Positions 9,120-18,015 of a stretch of 64,000 nt of DNA are shown here, piece after piece. Numbering within the stretch: position 1 is the stretch's first letter; each line of letters begins with the position of its first letter. The stretch covers positions 2,188,501 through 2,252,500 of the forward strand of contig NZ_AP018712.1 of the NCBI RefSeq assembly GCF_014701195.1. The letters are read 5' to 3'. Under the pieces are notes generated by a model that was given only the letters and a program-made list of their open reading frames with translations, ran no database searches and was not told the origin of the DNA. The translations under genes were made by a program, and so were the position numbers. Source of the stretch: Tepiditoga spiralis. Its GTDB lineage: Bacteria; Thermotogota; Thermotogae; Petrotogales; Petrotogaceae.

Positions 9120-10522
9120 TTTTCCACCACCATCTTATAAGCATTTCTATAATTTTCTAACATTTGGGGTAAATTATATTTTTTTTCGACTCTTTTTTTA
9201 CCGATAATAGAAGCATTTTTATAAAATTTTTCATCTTCAAAAATATTTATTATTTTTTTAGCCATATCCATAAAATCTTTTGATTTAACAATATAACCAC
9301 ATTTACCTTCTACATCATCTACTCCGCTTCCATTTATTATTTCAGAACATGCGCCAACATCTGTAGCTATACAAGGAATACCAACAGACATAGCTTCTAA
9401 AAGTACTAAAGGTTGTCCTTCACTAACACTGGATAATAATACTAAATCTAATTTTGAATACCATTCTAAAACATTTACATTTCCAGTAAATTCAACTATA
9501 CCTTCCAATTCTAAAACATTAATCATTTCTAAACATTCATTGAAATAATCTGGTTCTTCATCTGTAGGTCCAAGTACATAAAATTTTATTTTTATACTTT
9601 CACTAACTACCTTTATAGCTTTTAATGCTGTTTTTATATCTTTTATTTCTACAACTCTTCCAACAAGACCTATTGTAAATATATCGTTTTTTATTTTTTG
9701 TATAGAAGCAAATTTTTTATAGTCAACACCATTTGGGATTAGTTCGAGTTTAGAATGATCATAACATAACTCTTTTTCAACCTGTTGATTTTTATAAAAT
9801 AATGTTGTTACAAGAGAAGCACTATTATAAGTTAAAGCACTTATTGTATTAAACAATTTAATCCAAGACATTCTATATTCATCTTTAACCCATTTTGATC
9901 TAAGAAGTTCAAGTTGCCTTTCTCTATGATAAATTCCATGTTCAGTTATTATAAAAGGTTTTTTATAACGTAAAGAAGCCATTAATGCAATTAATCCAGC
10001 ATATCCAGTAGTAACTGAATGATAAACATCGCATTCTGGTATATCTATAGTAAGTGAATTTAAAAAAGGTATTAACATTGAACGAGTATTCCAATAATAA
10101 TAATTAAAATTTTCATAAGGTATAAATTTTTTATACATACTTAAAATTGCATCCCAATAAGAATTCATTTGAAACATTTTTGTAAAGTCAATATTGTTAT
10201 TTCTTTTTAAAATTTCATAAAGCTTACTACTCATATATTTTTCTTCAAAAGGATAAATTATGTTATCTGAAATTTCTTTTACAATAGAATCAGTTAATGG
10301 AGGTTTATTATAAGTATAATCTGAAAAGATAAAAAATTCAAAAAAATCTTTTATGTTTTTTGAAAATTTATATTTTGGTAATCTTCTTTCAGGATTTGCT
10401 CCTACATGTATAACTGTAAATTCTATGTCATCTAAACCACTCATTAAAGTTTTTCCCCATGAAGAAACACCACCTCTAACATATGGAAATGTTCCTTCAA
10501 ATAAGATTCCTACTCTCAACAT
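9107..10522 (-). CDS. pelF: Pel polysaccharide glycosyltransferase PelF
   Basis: This 471-residue GT4-family glycosyltransferase begins with VGILFEGTFPYVRGGVSSWG, the PelF signature. The C-terminal GT-B domain shows GLVGRVVEIKDIKTALKA and the donor-site SSVSEGQPLVLLEAMSVG, with the nucleotide-sugar-binding glutamates. PelF polymerises N-acetylated hexosamine from UDP-sugar in the cytoplasm for export through PelG. It is coupled to the preceding gene by a TAATG overlap. Confidence 0.96.
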   Translation of the reverse strand: MLRVGILFEGTFPYVRGGVSSWGKTLMSGLDDIEFTVIHVGANPERRLPKYKFSKNIKDFFEFFIFSDYTYNKPPLTDSIVKEISDNIIYPFEEKYMSSKLYEILKRNNNIDFTKMFQMNSYWDAILSMYKKFIPYENFNYYYWNTRSMLIPFLNSLTIDIPECDVYHSVTTGYAGLIALMASLRYKKPFIITEHGIYHRERQLELLRSKWVKDEYRMSWIKLFNTISALTYNSASLVTTLFYKNQQVEKELCYDHSKLELIPNGVDYKKFASIQKIKNDIFTIGLVGRVVEIKDIKTALKAIKVVSESIKIKFYVLGPTDEEPDYFNECLEMINVLELEGIVEFTGNVNVLEWYSKLDLVLLSSVSEGQPLVLLEAMSVGIPCIATDVGACSEIINGSGVDDVEGKCGYIVKSKDFMDMAKKIINIFEDEKFYKNASIIGKKRVEKKYNLPQMLENYRNAYKMVVEKWQE

Positions 10523-11187
10523 TAATCACCACTCAATATATTTTTAAAAGATTCATAAAGATTATCTTGAATATTATTTTTTGCTTTTAGTAAAAAATCC
10601 TCTTTTAATTCTTTAACTTCTTTATTATAAAACTTTAAATAAATTAAAAATTCCCCTTTTTCTTTCCAAGAGAGTTTTTTATATAAAAATTTTAGTATAT
10701 TTTCATCTTGAGATGATATAGCAATTTCTTTTAATAAAATATTTTTTTGTTCTGATGTATAATAATTGTATCCATCCATTAAATATGATATATTTAATTT
10801 AAAAAAGTTTATTAATTTTATATCTGTTTCTTCAATTTCTGCACTTATATCTTCTAAAAATCCCTTGAATTTTTCTTTTTTTATATATATTAATATATTT
10901 CTATATTCTTTTAATGTTTGAATATACTTAGCACTATACCTTTCAACATTTCTTTGAGAAGTCATGCTGTTTTCTAATTTTTTAATAAGATTTTCATGAT
11001 TGTTTTTATCTTGCATTAAAGTAACTTCATCACGAGATAAAATACTTGCTTCTCTTGCTGTTAAATTAGGTTTAAGATTTTTACCCGTTAATGCAATTAC
11101 TAATATAATTATAATCATAAGTATAAAGGTTAAATTTTTAGGTTTTAATATAAAAATTAAAATTTTATCTTTATAATCTTTTTTCAC
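10522..11187 (-). CDS. Unknown membrane-anchored protein of the pel operon
   Basis: This 221-residue protein has a single hydrophobic segment near the N-terminus (about residues 16-34, NLTFILMIIIILVIALTG). The remainder is charged and helical, with heptad-like stretches and no recognisable domain. It sits between the pelE-like gene and pelF, overlapping both by a few bases, so it is almost certainly part of the Pel complex in this lineage. It may be a split-off half of PelE or a lineage-specific scaffold; no catalytic residues are visible. The start is GTG after a GGGGGG site. Confidence 0.72.
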   Translation of the reverse strand: MKKDYKDKILIFILKPKNLTFILMIIIILVIALTGKNLKPNLTAREASILSRDEVTLMQDKNNHENLIKKLENSMTSQRNVERYSAKYIQTLKEYRNILIYIKKEKFKGFLEDISAEIEETDIKLINFFKLNISYLMDGYNYYTSEQKNILLKEIAISSQDENILKFLYKKLSWKEKGEFLIYLKFYNKEVKELKEDFLLKAKNNIQDNLYESFKNILSGD

Positions 11188-12107
11188 AATATTCCCCCCG
11201 ATTCAAAAAGATATTGAATAACTTCATTTTCTGTTTTGTAATCATTTTTAATAAAAATATTAGCAAATTTTTTCAAAACAGAATAATTTCTATACTTTAT
11301 TGATGTTATTATTAATAATTCTAATAAATTTTGAACAGGAAAGTTATTATAAAAATCTTCTATAATTAATAGAGAATTTTCTCCTGAAAGTTCAACAAAA
11401 AAAACATATTGTTCTATTAAATCGACTCTTGTTGGAAAAAGATTTATTTTATTTTTTAATAGTTTTTTTGCATTTAATAACATTCTTTTTTTTATGTTAC
11501 CTCCAACCATTCCAGATAAAAGATAATATTTTATATAATTTGTATAGGATATGATGTTATTAGGAGAATCTAATTTTTTCTTCAAACTTTCTATTTTTCT
11601 TATAAAAAAATTTTCTAACTCTGTCATAGCATCTGAAGCATACATTACAACATCAGGATGATCATCTTCTTGAAGAGTTTTTAAAACATTTAAGCTTTCA
11701 CTTACATTTATTTTTTCAGATTTTATTAATTCTACTAAAAGTCTTACACTAGATTTTTTTTGAGTTGTATCTCCATATTTAGATAAAACAGAAAGAGGTG
11801 TTGTATCAACAACATCTGTTTTTATACTTTTTGATATAGAATAAATAGGTTTTTCAATTTTATATTCAACATATTTTTTTTCTTTTTGTAAAATACTAAA
11901 AACTTTTATTAAAGGAAAATAAGGAAAAAATAGAAAAAGTGCTAAAATTTCAAGTAACTTTATACCAGAAATAATATAAAATATAAAGTACATTGAAAAG
12001 AAAATAAAAAAAACTGTATTAAAATCTCTTTCAAAAAAGAATATTAATGACATAAAACCAAATACAAAAGATATCAATAACAATGATACTTTTAAGTTTT
12101 TATTCAC
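11184..12107 (-). CDS. PelE-like protein: two membrane segments and helical repeats
   Basis: With GTG at 12107 (AAAGGGGATC upstream, overlapping the pelD stop by eight bases) the product is about 307 residues. Two hydrophobic segments near the N-terminus are followed by a helical region (PLSVLSKYGDTTQKKSSVRL, DDHPDVVMYASDAMTELE, then TPR-like helices). Position between pelD and pelF and this architecture match PelE, which links the c-di-GMP receptor to the synthase. The name is inferred from synteny and fold; similarity is too low by eye for certainty. A longer frame extends to 12146 but lacks a ribosome site. Confidence 0.75.
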   Translation of the reverse strand: MNKNLKVSLLLISFVFGFMSLIFFFERDFNTVFFIFFSMYFIFYIISGIKLLEILALFLFFPYFPLIKVFSILQKEKKYVEYKIEKPIYSISKSIKTDVVDTTPLSVLSKYGDTTQKKSSVRLLVELIKSEKINVSESLNVLKTLQEDDHPDVVMYASDAMTELENFFIRKIESLKKKLDSPNNIISYTNYIKYYLLSGMVGGNIKKRMLLNAKKLLKNKINLFPTRVDLIEQYVFFVELSGENSLLIIEDFYNNFPVQNLLELLIITSIKYRNYSVLKKFANIFIKNDYKTENEVIQYLFESGGIL

Positions 12108-13341
12108 TATAAGATCCCCTTTCAAGGATTTCAACATCATCTCCATATATATCCTTAAATCTTTCTATAATTTTTTCAAGACCTATTTTATCACAAATAC
12201 CAAATATAAATTGAAGTTTTTCATTTTCTTCACCTTCAAAAACTATATCCATAGCTCTTTTAGAACTTATTATTTTTTTTCTTATTTTGAGATTTACTTT
12301 TATTTTTAAATAAGAAAATGGCATTTTAAATTTATTCCATCTAGTTAAATAATCTTCAAGAAATTTTTCATAATAATTATTTTTAATAGTACCATCCTCA
12401 TTTTTCATAACAACTTCTAATTCTTTATTTATAGCTAACGAAGATGAAAGCATTGAAGATAACCAATCTGAAACGATTCTTAAATAAGATTCTGTATTTT
12501 TATTTAATTTATTAACATCAATATTTTCAACAACTACTAATCCTATTATTTTATCCAAACTTTTAATTACAGAAACCATTGAAGGTTCAAAATCTATTTT
12601 TGATTCTTCATCTGTTAAAAACATAACATTTATATTTGCTACATCATTTTTAATTGCATATTTAATAACAATTGAATCATCTGGCATTAAAGAATTTCTC
12701 AATAAACCTTTTCCTTTTCTTACCTTTAGGCGTAAAAAACCATTTTGTTCAAGATTATAAATTGAAACAGTTTCTGCACCTATAAAATTAGAAATTAATT
12801 CTACACCTTCATTATAGACATCTTCTAATTTATTTATATGAACATTTCTAAGTTTTTCAACGAGCATTGAAACACCTTTATCTTCAATGGTTAATTTTTC
12901 TTTTAAATTATCAATAGCATTTTGATGTTCTTCAATTAATTTATTTAAGTCATCTATTATTTGCTCTCTTTCTTTAACTTGATTTTTTAAATTCAAACTT
13001 CTTATATTTTCTATATCTTTTAAAATTCCAAAAATAAAAGCCATTATTAAATATATTATAGGATATTTAAAAAGATCTAATTTATCTAATGATTTACTTA
13101 TTTCATCAATCGACCCATAATATGTTAAAATAGATATAAACATATAAATTATATTTATAAATGCATCAATAAAACCAAATACTGTTCCATACCTTGAAGC
13201 AGCATAAATAACTATAATTAAATAAGGATTAGGAAAAATATCAACATAAGCTGCGCTACTTTTTATAAAAAATAAATCAATAAATAATAATATGGTTGAA
13301 AGCACAATAATTTCAAAAAAAAGATAGTAATTTTTCTTAAT
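12100..13341 (-). CDS. pelD: c-di-GMP receptor PelD (probable ATT start)
   Basis: PelD is the inner-membrane c-di-GMP receptor that activates Pel synthesis. The protein has about four hydrophobic segments in the first 95 residues, a coiled coil (about 100-140), a GAF domain (about 150-290) and a degenerate GGDEF domain. Numbered from the internal GTG at 13305, the inhibitory-site RxxD is R350-A-M-D353, and the GGDEF active site is replaced by a non-catalytic stretch, as expected of a receptor. That GTG has no ribosome site. GGGGGTGAT lies seven bases before an in-frame ATT at 13341, giving a KKNYYLFFEII start, so I place the start there. Confidence 0.86.
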   Translation of the reverse strand: MKKNYYLFFEIIVLSTILLFIDLFFIKSSAAYVDIFPNPYLIIVIYAASRYGTVFGFIDAFINIIYMFISILTYYGSIDEISKSLDKLDLFKYPIIYLIMAFIFGILKDIENIRSLNLKNQVKEREQIIDDLNKLIEEHQNAIDNLKEKLTIEDKGVSMLVEKLRNVHINKLEDVYNEGVELISNFIGAETVSIYNLEQNGFLRLKVRKGKGLLRNSLMPDDSIVIKYAIKNDVANINVMFLTDEESKIDFEPSMVSVIKSLDKIIGLVVVENIDVNKLNKNTESYLRIVSDWLSSMLSSSLAINKELEVVMKNEDGTIKNNYYEKFLEDYLTRWNKFKMPFSYLKIKVNLKIRKKIISSKRAMDIVFEGEENEKLQFIFGICDKIGLEKIIERFKDIYGDDVEILERGSYSE

Positions 13342-13393
13342 AATATCACCCCCATTATGAATATTTTAACACAAAATTTAAGGAGGAAACAAC

Positions 13394-14350
13394 TTGAAAT
13401 ATAACATTAAAGTTAATATTCCAAATGGAATAGAACCAGTAGAAATTTTAGGTGTTCACAACAATAAAGTAAGATATATCAAAAAATATTTTGATGTTGA
13501 AATAAAGTATGAAAACTTAAATATTTTGATAAATTCTAATAAGAAAGAAGAACTTAAAACTGTAGAAAAAATAATAAAGGAAGTTTTAGATGTAATATTA
13601 TTAAAAAAAACTATTGAATGGAGTGAATTTATATATATAGTATCTAAACAAGTTCAAAAAAACAGTATGTCAATGAAAAATATAGTTAATACTACAATAA
13701 ATGGAGTTAAAATTTCTGCAAAAACAGAAGGACAAGCAAAATATATAGAAAATTTAAAAAAATATGATATGCTTTTTTCAATTGGACCAGCAGGTACTGG
13801 AAAAACATATCTTGCAGTTGCAATGGCAGTTAAAAGCTTAAAGATGGGAGAAGTACAAAGAATAATTTTAACAAGACCTGCAGTTGAAGCTGGAGAAAAA
13901 TTAGGATTTTTACCAGGAACACTTTATGATAAAATTGATCCATATTTAAAACCCTTATACGATTCTTTAATGGACTTTATAGGAACAGAAAATTTAATTC
14001 AATATAAAGAAAAAGGTATAATTGAAATAGTACCACTTGCATATATGAGAGGAAGAACCTTAAATAATTCTTATGTTATATTAGATGAAGCGCAAAATTC
14101 AACTTATCAACAAATGAAAATGTTTTTAACGAGAATTGGATTTAATTCTAAAGTTGTAGTTACAGGAGATATAACACAAATAGATTTAGAAAAGAAAAAA
14201 GAATCAGGACTTCTTGCTATAACAAAAATATTAAAAGACATTGAAGAGATAAAAATAACTTATTTAAATAAAAACGATGTAGTTAGAAACCCAATGGTGA
14301 AAAAAATAATTCAGGCATATGAAATATATGAAAACAAAAAGGAGAATTAA
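13394..14350 (+). CDS. PhoH-family ATPase (YbeZ-like)
   Basis: This 318-residue protein has a KH-like N-terminal region and a PhoH P-loop domain: Walker A GPAGTGKT, then LTRPAVEAGEKLGFLPG, then Walker B VILDEAQN and the sensor-like VVTGDITQIDL. PhoH/YbeZ proteins are helicase-like ATPases functionally tied to YbeY in rRNA processing and RNA decay, and ybeY lies two genes downstream here. The start is TTG at 13394 with a perfect AGGAGG. It is divergent from pelD. Confidence 0.95.
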   Translation: MKYNIKVNIPNGIEPVEILGVHNNKVRYIKKYFDVEIKYENLNILINSNKKEELKTVEKIIKEVLDVILLKKTIEWSEFIYIVSKQVQKNSMSMKNIVNTTINGVKISAKTEGQAKYIENLKKYDMLFSIGPAGTGKTYLAVAMAVKSLKMGEVQRIILTRPAVEAGEKLGFLPGTLYDKIDPYLKPLYDSLMDFIGTENLIQYKEKGIIEIVPLAYMRGRTLNNSYVILDEAQNSTYQQMKMFLTRIGFNSKVVVTGDITQIDLEKKKESGLLAITKILKDIEEIKITYLNKNDVVRNPMVKKIIQAYEIYENKKEN

Positions 14351-14351
14351 A

Positions 14352-15740
14352 ATGATTAAATTAATAAAATTTTTAAAATTATCCGAAATAAAAATTCCTA
14401 ATTATAGAGAACAAATATTTAGAGGTTTATTATTTATATTTTTATCTATTATAGCTGAATTTTTTTTATGGAAACAAATAACTTTTAGTTTTCAAATTAT
14501 TTTTAATACAGTTTTTCTATCATTATGGATCTTTGTAATAGAGTTAATTATGAGCTATAAAAGGCTTTTTAAATTGCATAGAAAAAATTATTGGGGAGCT
14601 TTTTTAACTCCGCTAATTATAAATATTTTAATAAATTTGTTTATTTTTAAATATGTAAATATTTTTGCAGTCTCTGGAATATTAAGTACATTAATGATAA
14701 CAATGTTAATTGATTTTGAATCGGGTATTATATCAGCTATAACTTTTTCTATATTTTTTGGAGGGATTTTTGGATTTGATATAAAATATATGATACTTTT
14801 ATTTATTCCATCAGCCATTGTAGCATATTTTTCAAAAGGAATAAATAGAAGAGTAGAAATAATTTTTCCTTTTTTTATTTCAAGTATAATACAAATATTA
14901 TTGACTTATATATTTAAATATAAACATACTACAGAAGATATTTTTTTACTTATTGGAAGCAACTTCATAAATACACTTATAACAATGGGGATTTTACCTT
15001 TTATTGAATATATTACTCGTGTATATTCAAATATAGGCTTACTTGAATTAGGTAATTTAAATAATCCTTTATTAAAAAAATTAACCTTGAGAGCTCCAGG
15101 TACTTATTATCATAGTATGATTATTTCTAATATTGCTGAAAGTGCAGCTGAAGCTATTGGAGGTAATTCAACTCTTGCAAGAGTTGGATCATACTTTCAT
15201 GATATAGGAAAAATTTGGAAACCCATTTATTTTACAGAAAATCAAAAATCTGAAAACCCACACAATAATATTTCACCAAAATTGAGCTCATTAATTTTAA
15301 ATAATCATATAGTATATGGTATTGAATTAGCTAAAAAAAACAGATTACCAATTTTAATTGAAGATATGATAGCTCAACATCAAGGAACACGTATAAAACA
15401 ATACTTTTTTAAAAAGTATTATGATGAAACAGGAATATATGATAAAGAAATGTTTAAGTACCCAGGACCTATTCCTCAATTTAAGGAAAGTGCTATATTG
15501 ATGTTTTGTGATGTAACAGAAGCAATGAGTAGATCTTTAAAAGAAATTACACCATCTATTTTAAATGAAAAATTAGATAAATTACTTGAATCATTATTTG
15601 CAGAAGGACAATTAGATGATTGTGGATTAACATTAAGAGAATTTAAAAAAATGAAAGGACAAATAATAAGAACTATGCTTGAAATGAATCATAAAAGAAT
15701 TAAATATCCAAAAATAGAAGTTGACAAATTAAGGAGTTGA
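14352..15740 (+). CDS. 7TM-HD membrane phosphohydrolase (PgpH/YqfF-like, lacking the extracellular domain)
   Basis: With ATG at 14352 (GGAG upstream) the protein is 462 residues. Six or seven hydrophobic segments are followed by a cytoplasmic HD domain with the metal-binding motifs YYHSMIISNIAE, YFHDIGK, NNHIVYGIELAK and MIAQHQGT. This is the layout of the 7TM-HD family, whose Listeria member PgpH hydrolyses c-di-AMP. It lacks the large N-terminal 7TMR-HDED sensor of the classic enzyme, so it is much shorter. c-di-AMP breakdown is inferred from family. It sits between phoH and ybeY, a common arrangement. Confidence 0.88.
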   Translation: MIKLIKFLKLSEIKIPNYREQIFRGLLFIFLSIIAEFFLWKQITFSFQIIFNTVFLSLWIFVIELIMSYKRLFKLHRKNYWGAFLTPLIINILINLFIFKYVNIFAVSGILSTLMITMLIDFESGIISAITFSIFFGGIFGFDIKYMILLFIPSAIVAYFSKGINRRVEIIFPFFISSIIQILLTYIFKYKHTTEDIFLLIGSNFINTLITMGILPFIEYITRVYSNIGLLELGNLNNPLLKKLTLRAPGTYYHSMIISNIAESAAEAIGGNSTLARVGSYFHDIGKIWKPIYFTENQKSENPHNNISPKLSSLILNNHIVYGIELAKKNRLPILIEDMIAQHQGTRIKQYFFKKYYDETGIYDKEMFKYPGPIPQFKESAILMFCDVTEAMSRSLKEITPSILNEKLDKLLESLFAEGQLDDCGLTLREFKKMKGQIIRTMLEMNHKRIKYPKIEVDKLRS

Positions 15741-15745
15741 ACTTG

Positions 15746-16174
15746 ATGAAAATAAATATAATAAATGAACAAGAAAAAATTATAAATGAAGAATTAATAA
15801 AACATATAACAAAGTATATTATAGAAAAAGAATTTAAAGATGGAGACTTTGAATTAAATATATTAATTACAAAAAATGAGAGAATAAAAGAGTATAATGA
15901 AAATTATAGGCATAAAACAGGACCAACTGACGTTCTTTCATTTGAATACGGTTTGAATGAACAAATAATCGGTGATATAGTTATATCGACTGAACAGATA
16001 GAAAAACAAGCACCTACCTTTAATAATACATTTGAAGAAGAATTTTATTATAATATTATACATGGAATTTTACACATACTTGGATATGATCATGAGACAA
16101 ATGAAGAAGACAAAAAAATAATGTTTGAAAAACAAGATAAATATTTTAAAAAATTAGTAGAAAGGGGCGAGTAA
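15746..16174 (+). CDS. ybeY: Endoribonuclease YbeY
   Basis: This metal-dependent endoribonuclease acts in 16S rRNA 3'-end maturation and ribosome quality control. The zinc motif H-x3-H-x5-H is visible in HGILHILGYDH, and the family stretch RHKTGPTDVLSFEY precedes it. AAGGAG at 15731 favours ATG 15746 (142 residues) or the TTG three bases earlier; an upstream TTG at 15737 is too close to the ribosome site. It follows the 7TM-HD gene and completes a phoH-HD-ybeY operon. Confidence 0.95.
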   Translation: MKINIINEQEKIINEELIKHITKYIIEKEFKDGDFELNILITKNERIKEYNENYRHKTGPTDVLSFEYGLNEQIIGDIVISTEQIEKQAPTFNNTFEEEFYYNIIHGILHILGYDHETNEEDKKIMFEKQDKYFKKLVERGE

Positions 16175-16176
16175 TT

Positions 16177-17415
16177 TTGTCGATAGTTAGACCTTTTAAA
16201 GGATTAAGACCAACAGGAGAAAAAGTTGAAAGTTTTGCATGTCCACCTTATGATGTTTTAGAAGATTCAGAAGTAAAAGAAATTGTTTCAAAAAAACCAG
16301 AAAGCTTTTTAAAAGTTACAAGAGCAGAAGTTGAATTCCCTGAAGGTACAGATCCTCACTCTGATGAAGTTTATAAAAGAGCAGGAGAAAATCTAAAAAA
16401 CTTTGAAAAAGAAGGTATAATATTTCAAGATGAAACTCCAGCATATTATCTTTATAGAGAAACTTGGAGAGGTCAATCTCAAACAGGATTGTTTGCAACT
16501 GTATCTGTTGATGAATATGATAAAGGATTAATAAAAAAGCACGAACTAACAAGACAAGATAAAGAAGACGATAGAACAAGACATATAACATTATTAGGTG
16601 CTCAAAGTGGACCAGTTTTTTTAACCTTTAAATCAAAAGAAACTATAAAAAATATTTTATCTGAAATGTTAGAAAAATATGACAAAGAATATGATTTAAC
16701 AGATGAAAATGAAGTAAGGCATGAATTATGGGTAGTAAATAATGAAGAAGACGTTAAAAAAATTCAAGAATCATTTTCAGATATAGAAAAATTATACATA
16801 GCAGATGGACATCATAGAGCAGCAGCAGCATCAAGAACTCAAAAATTAATGAAAGAAAAAAATTCTAATCATGTAGGTAATGAAGAATACAATTATTTCC
16901 TTGCAGCAATTTTCCCACATGATGAATTAAGAGTATTAGATTACAATAGAGTTGTGAAAGATTTAAATGGCTTAAGTAAAGATGAATTTATTGAAAAAAT
17001 TTCTGAAAATTTCGAAATTACAGAAACAAAAGAAACACCTTACTCTCCAAAAGAATTACATACATATGGTATGTACTTAGATAAAAAATGGTATATACTA
17101 AAACCAAAAACAGTTGATGAAAGTGATCCAGTAAAAGCTTTAGATGTATATATACTTCAAAACTATCTTTTAGACCCTATTTTAGGAATTAAAAACCCAA
17201 GAAAAGATTCAAGAATACACTTTCTTGGAGGAATAAGAGGAATAGGTGTACTTGAAGAATGGGTAGATAATAAAGATTGGAAAGTTGCTTTTTCAATGCA
17301 TCCAACACCTCTCGAACAATTAATAGATGTAGCAGATGCTGATAAAGTTATGCCACCAAAATCAACATGGTTTGAACCAAAATTACGTTCAGGACTAGTT
17401 ATTCATAAAATATGA
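16177..17415 (+). CDS. DUF1015-family protein (possible free-serine kinase)
   Basis: This 412-residue protein is full length for DUF1015, with the opening PFKGLRPTGEKVESFACPPYDVL, the central YIADGHHRAAAA motif and DYNRVVKDL. The ADGHHR motif resembles the ParB/SbnI/SerK fold. From memory, a DUF1015 member from Thermotoga has been reported to phosphorylate free L-serine, which would feed cysteine or serine metabolism; I cannot verify that here. TTG start after AGGGGCGAG, two bases after ybeY. A terminator follows. Confidence 0.88.
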   Translation: MSIVRPFKGLRPTGEKVESFACPPYDVLEDSEVKEIVSKKPESFLKVTRAEVEFPEGTDPHSDEVYKRAGENLKNFEKEGIIFQDETPAYYLYRETWRGQSQTGLFATVSVDEYDKGLIKKHELTRQDKEDDRTRHITLLGAQSGPVFLTFKSKETIKNILSEMLEKYDKEYDLTDENEVRHELWVVNNEEDVKKIQESFSDIEKLYIADGHHRAAAASRTQKLMKEKNSNHVGNEEYNYFLAAIFPHDELRVLDYNRVVKDLNGLSKDEFIEKISENFEITETKETPYSPKELHTYGMYLDKKWYILKPKTVDESDPVKALDVYILQNYLLDPILGIKNPRKDSRIHFLGGIRGIGVLEEWVDNKDWKVAFSMHPTPLEQLIDVADADKVMPPKSTWFEPKLRSGLVIHKI

Positions 17416-17421
17416 TATAAT

Positions 17422-17454
17422 AATTAATACAGGGCTTGCCCTGTATTAATTTTA
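17422..17454 (+). terminator. Intrinsic terminator after the DUF1015 gene
   Basis: A perfect 14-bp stem, AATTAATACAGGGC with its complement, and a short TT loop end in a T-rich run. The next gene's GGAGG follows only a few bases later, so leaky termination or a separate promoter would be needed to express that gene. Confidence 0.8.
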
Positions 17455-17466
17455 TGGAGGTATATT

Positions 17467-17994
17467 ATGAAAAGTTATACATTTAATTTAAAAGAAAAAT
17501 CCGAAAAAATAAATACAATAAAAAATAAAGAAACCTTTGATTTTTCCGAATTTAGAAATTTCAATCATGACTCTTATGGCTTTAAAAGAGAATGGAAAAC
17601 TCTTTCTTCTCATAATGACGTAGAATACGTAAAAAGAATAATTAATCCACATTATCCTTATATGTTATCTAGTTATAAAGATATACCTCAAAAAAATTCT
17701 AAATACTCTAATTATTTAATTTATATGGATTTTGGAAAATACAAATACGAAAAAAATTTTATAGAATTTTTTGATTTAGAATTAGATATAATAATAACAA
17801 AAGATTTAAAGTATACTCTTTTAGATATGGATGAATTATTAGAATCTTTTTTAAAAAGGAAAATTCCTTTTTTTGAATTAGAAACAGTTTTAATAAATAT
17901 GGAAAAATTAATGAATGATTTTAATAAATATGGACCTTTAAATACATTAAAAGAACTTTATAATAAAAAAGTAATTGAATGGCTAATTGACTAA
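17467..17994 (+). CDS. DUF402-domain protein (probable nucleotide phosphatase-like)
   Basis: In this 175-residue protein the C-terminal half fits the DUF402/FomD-like fold: a strand-rich region, then LELDIIITKDLKYTLLDMDELLESF, which matches the usual D-x-D-hhhTxDG-hhhLDxDEL pattern of the family, and a terminal helical pair. Related proteins (Ntdp, FomD) are metal-dependent nucleoside di- or triphosphate hydrolases. The N-terminal 50 residues are divergent. A strong GGAGG precedes the ATG. It is convergent with uvrA. Substrate unknown. Confidence 0.72.
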   Translation: MKSYTFNLKEKSEKINTIKNKETFDFSEFRNFNHDSYGFKREWKTLSSHNDVEYVKRIINPHYPYMLSSYKDIPQKNSKYSNYLIYMDFGKYKYEKNFIEFFDLELDIIITKDLKYTLLDMDELLESFLKRKIPFFELETVLINMEKLMNDFNKYGPLNTLKELYNKKVIEWLID

Positions 17995-18015
17995 AAAATC
18001 ATTCATTAAAAACAT

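Noticed and set aside
14319-14351. Earlier start for the 7TM-HD protein
   Set aside because: It would begin inside phoH without a ribosome site; GGAG precedes ATG 14352.
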